NCBI GenBank assembly: GCA_002773185.1
Contig: PFBU01000042.1
Coordinates: forward strand, 9,117 to 14,361
Origin: Candidatus Magasanikbacteria bacterium CG10_big_fil_rev_8_21_14_0_10_36_16
Lineage (GTDB): Bacteria > Patescibacteriota > Patescibacteriia > Magasanikbacterales > UBA922
DNA length: 5,245 nucleotides
Reading direction: 5' to 3'
Positions within the stretch are counted from its first letter, which is position 1, and the number at the start of each line of letters is the position of its first letter. The notes beneath the pieces were generated by a model that searched no databases, was not told where the DNA came from, and was given only the letters and a program-made list of their open reading frames with translations. Below are positions 1 to 5,228 of this stretch, piece by piece. The position numbers were made by a program, and so were the translations under genes.

Positions 1-220
1 CCGCAAAGCTATAGCATCTGGAGAAAAAGATTTGACTGAAAAAATCCGTATGGCTCAAAAAACACTAGATAAAGCTGTAAAAAAAGGTGTTTTGAAAGCC
101 AATACTGCTTCTCGTTACTTGTCTAGATTATCTACCAAAGTAGCAACCCCAAAAACAGAGAAGAAAATAACTAAAAAGAAAGCCGTAAAGAAGGTAGCTA
201 AGAAAGTTGCTAAAAAATAA
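1..220 (+). CDS. rpsT: Small ribosomal subunit protein bS20, 3' part (5' end outside window)
   Basis: bS20 binds 16S rRNA early in assembly of the small ribosomal subunit. The reading frame is open from the first full codon at base 2, giving 72 visible residues before TAA at 218-220, so the true start lies upstream of the window. The segment from AQKTLDKAVKKGVL through KANTASRYLSRL matches the conserved C-terminal helix region of the family (compare E. coli, where a '..[21 protein letters not shown]..' segment ends the protein). After this core comes a tail of about 24 residues, half of them lysine, with AVKKVAKKVAKK-type repeats that E. coli S20 lacks. A TTG at 32 lies inside the gene and is not its start. 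A strong terminator follows 16 bases downstream, so this is the end of its transcript. The family call is based on recalled family sequence, not on an alignment. Confidence 0.88.
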   Translation, partial: RKAIASGEKDLTEKIRMAQKTLDKAVKKGVLKANTASRYLSRLSTKVATPKTEKKITKKKAVKKVAKKVAKK

Positions 221-235
221 AATAACGTATACAAT

Positions 236-268
236 AAATCCTGACTAATAAGTCAGGATTTTTATTTT
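236..268 (+). terminator. Intrinsic terminator of rpsT
   Basis: An 11-bp perfect stem (236-246 with 251-261) closes a 4-base AATA loop, and the 3' arm runs straight into a T-rich tract (259-268, broken by one A). This is a textbook rho-independent terminator placed 16 bases after the rpsT stop codon. It separates rpsT from the GGDEF gene, whose start codon lies only 15 bases beyond it. Confidence 0.9.
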
Positions 269-283
269 ATAAAATATATTTAT
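268..283 (+). promoter_or_regulatory. Possible -10 element and leaderless start of the GGDEF gene
   Basis: The bases just before the ATG at 284 are all A or T and contain TATAAA at 268-273 and TATATT at 275-280, but nothing resembling a Shine-Dalgarno sequence. A perfect 12-bp palindrome, ATTTTATAAAAT, lies at 264-275. Because the rpsT terminator ends at about 268, the gene needs its own promoter. A -10 at 268-273 would put the transcript start at or next to the ATG, giving a leaderless mRNA. No convincing -35 is present, so this is inference from position and composition. Confidence 0.35.
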
Positions 284-1285
284 ATGGTAGAAAAATCATT
301 ACCACGTGAAATACTGTTTGGAGGAGAAACTATAACTAATAAAGAAATAAATCAAGCATTGGATAATTATTTTTCTACTATTGATGAAAAAGATCTTACA
401 CCAAAAAACCAAAAAGATTTACGCGACTGGTTTGTCAAAAATTATAAAAGATTGATTGCTGGTGAAAAAAAGAGAAGGGAAGTAAAAAGAGAGCCTATAG
501 AAATTTCTACAGAATTCCAAGACAAAGCATTGACATCTGCACTAACTGAATTAAAGAAACTAACAGAAAGCACTGTCAAAGAGGGACAAGAAAATTTAAC
601 CCCAGAACTATTTAGTCGCTATGGTGCTCAACAGGAATTCAGAAAAAAAATGACTGAAATACAAGGTAGTGAAAACGTCGTAGTATTTGTTACTTTTGAT
701 TTGGACAACTTCAAAAAAATAAATGATTCTTTCACTCATGAAAAAGGCGACGAATTACTCAAAGAGGTCGCCAAAAATTTGGAAGCAACTCTTTCAATAG
801 CCAAGGGTGACACAGGAATTAGATTTAGTGGCGACGAATACGGTATGTTTTTGACAATACCCCAAAACAAACTTGCAGATGTAAAAAATGTCTTAGCAAG
901 AATGGTAACAAATATCGAACAAAGTAGTAAAAGACCTGATGGAGATAAACAAACATTGAGTGTTGGCTTTTCTATTGTTACACCAGAAAGAATAGGCGAA
1001 AAAGATTTATTCAAAAATAGTCGTGAAGCAGCTGATAAAGCTGGCGAAATATCAAAACTCATTAGAACAAAAAATCTCTTAGAAGAAAAAGCTGATACAA
1101 AATCATCTGACAGAATAATTTCATCAGATGAGACAGAAACTTATTTTGAAAAAACAGAAAAAGAAAAACTTTCTTATATCAGACAAGTCATGCGCCCAAT
1201 GCAAGAAGTATTGAGAGATAAATCTGAACAAGAAATAGTGGCAATGGCTTTACAATGTTATGAAAAAATAGCAGAAAAAAAATAA
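284..1285 (+). CDS. Soluble GGDEF-domain protein, putative diguanylate cyclase with SGDEY signature
   Basis: This 333-residue protein has a GGDEF domain at about residues 103-265. Residues 138-156 (FDLDNFKKIND, then THEKGD) match the family's metal- and guanine-binding region; D139, N147, D148, H152 and D156 align with PleD D327, N335, D336, H340 and D344. The signature loop is R180-F-SGDEY (182-186) instead of RYGGDEF: both acidic residues remain, while the first Gly is Ser and the Phe is Tyr. TLSVGFS (224-230) and AADKAGEISK (249-258) match the closing elements. In the inhibitory RxxD site the Asp is kept (D176) but the Arg is Ala (A173), so c-di-GMP product inhibition by that site is unlikely. 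There is no membrane segment, signal peptide or recognisable sensor; residues 1-100 and 266-333 are charged and look helical. Active synthesis of c-di-GMP is plausible but unproven, since Ser in the first position is tolerated in some cyclases. The ATG at 284 was chosen as the first in-frame start after the terminator. Confidence 0.85.
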   Translation: MVEKSLPREILFGGETITNKEINQALDNYFSTIDEKDLTPKNQKDLRDWFVKNYKRLIAGEKKRREVKREPIEISTEFQDKALTSALTELKKLTESTVKEGQENLTPELFSRYGAQQEFRKKMTEIQGSENVVVFVTFDLDNFKKINDSFTHEKGDELLKEVAKNLEATLSIAKGDTGIRFSGDEYGMFLTIPQNKLADVKNVLARMVTNIEQSSKRPDGDKQTLSVGFSIVTPERIGEKDLFKNSREAADKAGEISKLIRTKNLLEEKADTKSSDRIISSDETETYFEKTEKEKLSYIRQVMRPMQEVLRDKSEQEIVAMALQCYEKIAEKK

Positions 1286-1304
1286 GGAATTCTCGTTTTC
1301 CTTA
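1275..1304 (-). terminator. Likely intrinsic terminator of the polA-holA unit
   Basis: Read on the minus strand, a perfect 7-bp stem TAAGGAA/TTCCTTA (1298-1304 with 1283-1289) around an 8-base loop is followed at once by eight Ts (complement of the A-run 1275-1282). It lies 65 bases beyond the holA stop codon. The stem is short, with two G-C pairs, but the T-tract is long and correctly placed. It overlaps the stop codon and last lysine codons of the convergent GGDEF gene. On the plus strand the same hairpin has no T-run. Confidence 0.6.
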
Positions 1305-1334
1305 CTCAATTAGTTGAAAAAATTTAACTTAGGA

Positions 1335-1371
1335 AAGATCCCTCCCCACCGAATCGGCGGGTCAGGATTTT
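1335..1371. terminator. GC-rich imperfect hairpin between convergent genes, possible terminator of the GGDEF gene
   Basis: An interrupted inverted repeat is centred on A1353. The inner arm 1345-1352 pairs with 1354-1361 with one A/C mismatch. After a three-base mismatch, an outer arm AGATCC (1336-1341) pairs with GGATTT (1365-1370), including one G-T wobble. It is much richer in G and C than its surroundings. On the plus strand the stem runs into TTTTA, a weak T-tract, so it could terminate the GGDEF transcript. It overlaps the holA stop codon on the other strand. It could instead be a dispersed palindromic repeat. Confidence 0.45.
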
Positions 1372-2332
1372 ACAACGTTCCCACAAAAACATCCAACAAA
1401 AAAGACTGACCTCCCTGGCCGGTCTTTGTTTTGGTATCTATTTCTAATAATTTCAAATAAATATCTTTGATTTGATTCAAGGTATAGCGTTTTACAAAAG
1501 CCATTGATTTAGTAACAACAAAAGGATGAATTCCAAGTATCTTGGCCAAATCAGCACTGTGCATATTATCCTGCTTTTCATAAACCTCTCTCAACTCAAG
1601 CAAAATTCTAAACTGACGCAGAATCATGGCAAAAATAAATTGAGCGTCCTCACCATTTTCATATTGTTTACGAATCATTTTGAAAACTTTATTTTTTTGT
1701 TTACCAACTATAAAATCTATTAAGTTGAAAATATTATCATCGACTTTTTCACCAAGAAATTTTTGGACATCCTCCAAACTTATTTCTTGTGAAGTATAAG
1801 AAAGCAACTGATCAATAATAGTAGAGAGTGACCACATATCATTACCAAAGTTCTGTAACAAAAAGTTTAGAGCTTTTGGTTCAATTTTACCACCACGAGA
1901 AACAATTTCACTTTTTACCCAGTTGGAAAGTTCCAAACCTCTCATTTCAGGAAAGCTCTGTACAAATTTTTCTTTTTTCAATTTTTCAAAAAGTGTTTTG
2001 GCATTTTTTGTTTTGAAAGTATCATTTCCTTCCCAGAACAAAATAATGTTTTCTTCTGGAAGTCTTTTGCCATCAATTCTAGTCATCAACTCTGACAAAA
2101 AATCTTTGTGTTCGCTAGCACTCAACAAATTTTTAAGCACTATCATTTTTTTCTCAGCCAAAAAAGGTGCAGTCAAAAGCTGTTGCATGATATTAGCACC
2201 AGTTTCTTTGTCACAATCAAGTTCAACCACATTGAAACCTTGTGGATCACGGTCAACTTTGAATTTGTCAACCATTTTTTTTAGTTGTTGGCGACTGCGG
2301 TAGGTGTCTTTGCCGTAGAGGAAGATAATCAT
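1370..2332 (-). CDS. holA: DNA polymerase III subunit delta
   Basis: Delta is the clamp-loader subunit that binds and opens the beta sliding clamp so it can be loaded on primed DNA. The 320-residue length is close to the family norm. The start MIIFLYGKDTYRSRQQLKK is the typical delta N-terminus. Residues 55-68 (APFLAEKKMIVLKN) correspond to the conserved clamp-contact strand and helix, with F57 the likely wedge phenylalanine. WVKSEIVSRGGKIEP (138-152) and FGNDMWSLSTIIDQLLSY (162-179) mark domain II. The C-terminal collar region includes the well-conserved KRYTLNQIKDIYLKLLEIDTK (281-301) and GQGG before the end. As expected for delta, there is no Walker A ATP site. The ATG at 2332 has no Shine-Dalgarno before it. 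The gene lies 105 bases after polA on the same strand and probably shares its transcript. Convergent or adjacent rpsT and holA is a common bacterial arrangement; here a GGDEF gene separates them. Confidence 0.9.
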   Translation of the reverse strand: MIIFLYGKDTYRSRQQLKKMVDKFKVDRDPQGFNVVELDCDKETGANIMQQLLTAPFLAEKKMIVLKNLLSASEHKDFLSELMTRIDGKRLPEENIILFWEGNDTFKTKNAKTLFEKLKKEKFVQSFPEMRGLELSNWVKSEIVSRGGKIEPKALNFLLQNFGNDMWSLSTIIDQLLSYTSQEISLEDVQKFLGEKVDDNIFNLIDFIVGKQKNKVFKMIRKQYENGEDAQFIFAMILRQFRILLELREVYEKQDNMHSADLAKILGIHPFVVTKSMAFVKRYTLNQIKDIYLKLLEIDTKTKTGQGGQSFLLDVFVGTL

Positions 2333-2350
2333 ACACGTTTTTGTTTAATT

Positions 2351-2419
2351 GGATACGAAATACGAAAGATACGAAATTACGAAACTTTCGTATGTTCGTA
2401 CTTTTCATATTTTGTATCC
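2351..2419. repeat. 69-nt palindrome made of TACGAAA units
   Basis: Two 34-nt arms (2351-2384 and 2386-2419) are inverted around C2385: 28 Watson-Crick pairs, 2 G-T pairs and 4 mismatches (2363/2407, 2369/2401, 2376/2394, 2377/2393). Each arm is itself repetitive. TACGAAA occurs exactly at 2354, 2361, 2370 and 2378, and four inverted, partly decayed TTTCGTA units lie at about 2386, 2394, 2403 and 2410. It fills most of the gap between the polA stop codon and the holA start. There is no T-run on either side, so it is not a standard terminator. In a polA-holA mRNA it would fold into a hairpin of about 33 bp. It resembles a REP- or MITE-like dispersed palindrome, but copy number cannot be seen here. 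Confidence 0.85.
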
Positions 2420-2437
2420 CTTGTGATTTACAGTGTT

Positions 2438-5116
2438 TTACTTGAGACGCCCCCAACAATACCCAATCGAAACTTCTACATCGAGAGGTACTTCTAGTTT
2501 CACGACTGTCTGCATTTCATTTTTTACAATTTCGGCTATTTCATCTTTGACACTCTCTTCTACTTCCAGCACAATTTCATCGTGAACTTGCAAAATCATT
2601 TTTGCTTTGTCAGACAAACCTTTTTCTATAATTTTTTTGTCGACGGCAATCATGGCAAGTTTCATAATATCAGCTTCAGTACCTTGGACTGGCATACTGA
2701 TAGCCATACGTTCTCCAGAAGATCTAAGTTGGAAATTGTTTGAAATAAGTTCGGGAATATAGCGACGACGTCCAAACATAGTTTCGACATAGCCTTCTTT
2801 TTTTCCTTTTTCGATCACTCCTTCTATATATTTTTTGACACCAGAAAAAGTATTGAAATATTTGTCTATAAATTCTTGAGCTTCATAACGACTGATGCCT
2901 GTACGAGAAGACAAACCAAAAGCTCCCATCCCAAACAAAACTCCAAAATTAACTTCTTTGGCAGAGCGTCTCATTTCTTTGTCCACTTCCTCGAGCTTTA
3001 CACCGTGAATAGCAGCTGCCGTAGCCGTATGAATATCTTGACCACTCTTGAAAATGTCTATCATTTTTTCATCTTTAGCCAAACAAGCGACAACACGAAG
3101 ATCAATCTGAGAATAATCTGCAGCGACTAGCGTATGGCCTTTTTCAGCTACAAAAACTTCACGAACTTTTTTACCCAGCTCAGTACGAATAGGAATGTTT
3201 TGCAAATTTGGTTCAGAACTAGAGAGACGTCCAGTAGAAGCAATAGTCTGATTGTAAGTAGTGTGAATTCTACCAGTTGTTTTGTTTATAAGTGTTGGCA
3301 AGACATCTATATAAGTATTGCGCAATTTCTCAAGTTCACGAAAATTTTCAATATAGTCAATTATGGGATGGATGTCATGTAATTTTTCCAATTCAGAAGC
3401 AGCTGTAGAATAACCTGTTTTTCCTTTTTTGATTCCTTCAGTTGGCAAGCCCATTTTTTCAAACAAGACATCACGAAGCTGAGTAGAAGAAGCCACATTG
3501 AACTCTTCGCCAGATTCTTTCCAAATATTTTTTTCTAGTTTGGCAATTTCTTTGGTAACTTGTTTGGATAAGTCTGATAGTAAATCAACATCAACAAAAA
3601 CACCATTTAGTTCCATCTGAGCCAGTACTGGCAAAAGTGCTATTTCAATATTGTTGTACAAATCTTCATATTTTTCTTTTATTATTTTGTCATTATATAA
3701 AGAGTAGATCTCGAGTATTGCCAAAACTCCTTCCAACAAATCTTGAGGATTGACGCCAAACAAACTCTTTTGGTTCTCGGCCAGATTTATCTCTCTACCA
3801 AGTTCACGCAAAGCCAACGACTTGAGATCGTGGGCTCTCGTACTGGTATTCAAAATATAAGAAGCAATCATGGTATCAAACAATCTATTTTTTACTTCAA
3901 CATTATTTAGCTTCAAAAGTTTTACTAAATTTTTGATATCATGACCAACTAAAGTTTTTTTGCTATCAGTAAATATTTCAAAAATCTTGTCATCCAATTT
4001 ATCAAAAAAATAATTACCAAAATAAGTAGATAAAAGCAAAGAAAAATCGTGATCAGCAAACATATCTGTGCCTTGCATTATTTCTTTGACAACAAAAATT
4101 CTTTCCTTTTTTATGTCTGCCAAAACTTCTTTCCAATTATCTTTATTAACATTGATAATTTTTTTGGAAAATTTTGTTTTTGTTTTTTTATTACCAGAAT
4201 TTTCAGTCGTAACATTTTTGCCACCTTCTAATCTTTTTAGTAATGAATAAAACTCAAACTTCTGGAACAGCTTCACAACTTTGTCTCTATCAAAATCTTT
4301 GGTCTCGGCTTTGACTAAATCAAAATCTATATCTTCTATATCAGTCTTAATAGTTGCCAACTCTTTACTCATGAAAGCTTGTGTCTGGTCTGTTTCTAAT
4401 TTACTAATAACACTCGCACTAAATTCTTGGTATAATTTTGATTTTTTATTTTTTAATTGTTTATAGATTTCATCAATATTACCAATTTTGCTAATCAAAC
4501 TTACTGCCGTTTTGTCACCAATACCCTTGACACCAGGAATATTATCAGAAGCATCACCGCGCAAAGATTTGTAAGAGATGACCATATTTGGTGCAAAACC
4601 CATTTTTTCAAAAACAGTCTTTTCATCACAACTTTCGAATTCTGACATTCCTTTTTTCAACAAATAAATTTCAATATTTTCTTTGTCGTCCACTAGTTGC
4701 AACAAATCTTTATCACCTGTCACAATCAAAGTCTTGATCTTTGTTTTGCCATTTTTTACATGATGCGCGATTGTTCCCATGACGTCATCAGCCTCAAAAC
4801 CTTTTTTGGTAAAAATAGGAATATTGAAAGCATCAACTAATTCATAAACCAGAGGAAATTGATCATACAAAGCTTGATCAGCTTCAACACGAGTAGCTTT
4901 GTAATCCACAAATATATCATCACGAAAAGTTCCACCAGCTACATCAAAACTTACAGCCAAATATTCTGGCTTTACATCATTGATAATTTTGAGAAGCATA
5001 GACGCAAAACCATAGACAGCATTAACAACCGTGCCATCTTTGACCCTCATTGGAGGAAGAGCGTGGTAAGCCCGGTGAACTATCGCGTTTCCGTCAATTA
5101 TAACTAACTTTTTCAT
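2438..5116 (-). CDS. polA: DNA polymerase I with 5' nuclease, inactive proofreading domain and polymerase domain
   Basis: PolA removes RNA primers and fills gaps in replication and repair. This copy has 892 residues. The 5' nuclease (about 1-295) keeps its metal-binding acids: D8, D58, FEADD (107-111), TGDKD (133-137) and GDASDNIPG (187-195). A Lys/Asn-rich linker (about 297-325) leads to a degenerate 3'-5' exonuclease fold (about 325-485). There E. coli D355 aligns with V343, D424 with L397 and D501 with about L468; only the E357 position is acidic (E345). The polymerase domain (about 490-892) has TGRLSSSEPNLQNIPIR (628-644), motif A DYSQIDLR (667-674), motif B RRSAKEVNFGVLFGM (716-730), QGTEAD (811-816) and motif C VHDE (844-847). 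Unusual residues are D672 at the Glu710 steric gate, F728 at Tyr766 and S807 at Asn845 (E. coli numbers). ATG 5116 is preferred because the protein then begins MKKLVIIDGNA like the family; an in-frame TTG at 5173 would add 19 unrelated residues. There is no Shine-Dalgarno. Confidence 0.95.
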   Translation of the reverse strand: MKKLVIIDGNAIVHRAYHALPPMRVKDGTVVNAVYGFASMLLKIINDVKPEYLAVSFDVAGGTFRDDIFVDYKATRVEADQALYDQFPLVYELVDAFNIPIFTKKGFEADDVMGTIAHHVKNGKTKIKTLIVTGDKDLLQLVDDKENIEIYLLKKGMSEFESCDEKTVFEKMGFAPNMVISYKSLRGDASDNIPGVKGIGDKTAVSLISKIGNIDEIYKQLKNKKSKLYQEFSASVISKLETDQTQAFMSKELATIKTDIEDIDFDLVKAETKDFDRDKVVKLFQKFEFYSLLKRLEGGKNVTTENSGNKKTKTKFSKKIINVNKDNWKEVLADIKKERIFVVKEIMQGTDMFADHDFSLLLSTYFGNYFFDKLDDKIFEIFTDSKKTLVGHDIKNLVKLLKLNNVEVKNRLFDTMIASYILNTSTRAHDLKSLALRELGREINLAENQKSLFGVNPQDLLEGVLAILEIYSLYNDKIIKEKYEDLYNNIEIALLPVLAQMELNGVFVDVDLLSDLSKQVTKEIAKLEKNIWKESGEEFNVASSTQLRDVLFEKMGLPTEGIKKGKTGYSTAASELEKLHDIHPIIDYIENFRELEKLRNTYIDVLPTLINKTTGRIHTTYNQTIASTGRLSSSEPNLQNIPIRTELGKKVREVFVAEKGHTLVAADYSQIDLRVVACLAKDEKMIDIFKSGQDIHTATAAAIHGVKLEEVDKEMRRSAKEVNFGVLFGMGAFGLSSRTGISRYEAQEFIDKYFNTFSGVKKYIEGVIEKGKKEGYVETMFGRRRYIPELISNNFQLRSSGERMAISMPVQGTEADIMKLAMIAVDKKIIEKGLSDKAKMILQVHDEIVLEVEESVKDEIAEIVKNEMQTVVKLEVPLDVEVSIGYCWGRLK
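5087..5113 (-). repeat. Direct repeat copy 1, codons 2-10 of polA
   Basis: This 27-nt stretch encodes KKLVIIDGN at the polA N-terminus. It is repeated in the same orientation 76 bases upstream of the gene (5163-5189) with 23 of 27 bases identical. All four differences fall in third codon positions and keep the amino acid. Confidence 0.85.
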
Positions 5117-5162
5117 ATTAAAATTATTTAACACTTGTCCCGTACTGAGGAACGAAATCGGA
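5117..5162. other. Polar spacer between polA and its relic start, with a GC-richer core
   Basis: The 46-base spacer holds an AT-rich part next to polA and a core at about 5137-5160 (CCCGTACTGAGGAACGAAAT, then CGG) that is clearly richer in G and C than its flanks. On the minus strand TTCCG and CGGGA could pair (5 bp, one G-T) around a 16-base loop. It may be a worn insertion or dispersed repeat, but nothing in the window proves this. Confidence 0.3.
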
Positions 5163-5200
5163 ATTGCCGTCAATTATGACTAATTTTTTAAGATTTTCAT
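5163..5200 (-). pseudogene. Relic second copy of the polA start (repeat copy 2)
   Basis: On the minus strand 5189-5163 encodes KKLVIIDGN, identical in protein sequence to PolA residues 2-10 but in a different frame from the working gene. An ATG at 5200 precedes it but is off by one base: as written it reads MKILKN and then TAG (5180-5182). One more A in the A-run (5184-5189) would give MKILKKLVIIDGN. After the Asn codon the copy departs from polA (SDFVPQYGTSVK) and stops at TAA 5124-5126. It looks like an abandoned polA 5' end that lost its frame, or a recombination scar. A sequencing or assembly error in the A-run cannot be excluded. Confidence 0.5.
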
Positions 5201-5212
5201 ATTTTTTTATAG

Positions 5213-5228
5213 TAGATATATTGTAACA
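5213..5228 (-). promoter_or_regulatory. Probable extended -10 promoter of polA
   Basis: The minus strand reads TGTTACAAT at 5228-5220: a TGn extension joined to TACAAT, which matches five of six bases of the TATAAT consensus. Transcription would begin near 5213. The -35 would lie at about 5243-5248 and so falls at or beyond the window edge; extended -10 promoters need it less. The leader to the polA ATG at 5116 would be about 97 nt and would include the relic start at 5200. A start nearer polA is also possible, since the bases just before ATG 5116 are AT-rich (AAATAATTTTAAT). Confidence 0.45.

Noticed and set aside
736..1062. 108-codon minus-strand ORF inside the GGDEF gene
   Set aside because: It is antisense to conserved GGDEF motifs and has no recognisable features; the plus-strand reading is clearly the coding one.
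1923..2303. 126-codon plus-strand ORF inside holA
   Set aside because: It is antisense to well-conserved delta subunit sequence, Ser/Phe-rich as expected for the complement of Lys/Glu-rich coding DNA.
2351..2419. CRISPR-like array from repeated TACGAAA units
   Set aside because: Units are 7 bases with 0-2 base gaps and are inverted in the second half; there are no spacers or cas genes.
2285..2497. Small plus-strand ORF of about 70 codons across the polA-holA gap
   Set aside because: It overlaps holA, polA and the palindrome, lacks a ribosome site and has no recognisable protein features.
1460..5116. Frameshifts or split genes in holA or polA
   Set aside because: Both open frames run continuously through all expected domains at normal lengths.
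5114..5173. Longer PolA starting at TTG 5173 (19 extra residues)
   Set aside because: The added residues resemble nothing in the family, the codon lies inside the relic repeat in another frame, and MKKLVIIDGNA at 5116 is the standard PolA N-terminus.
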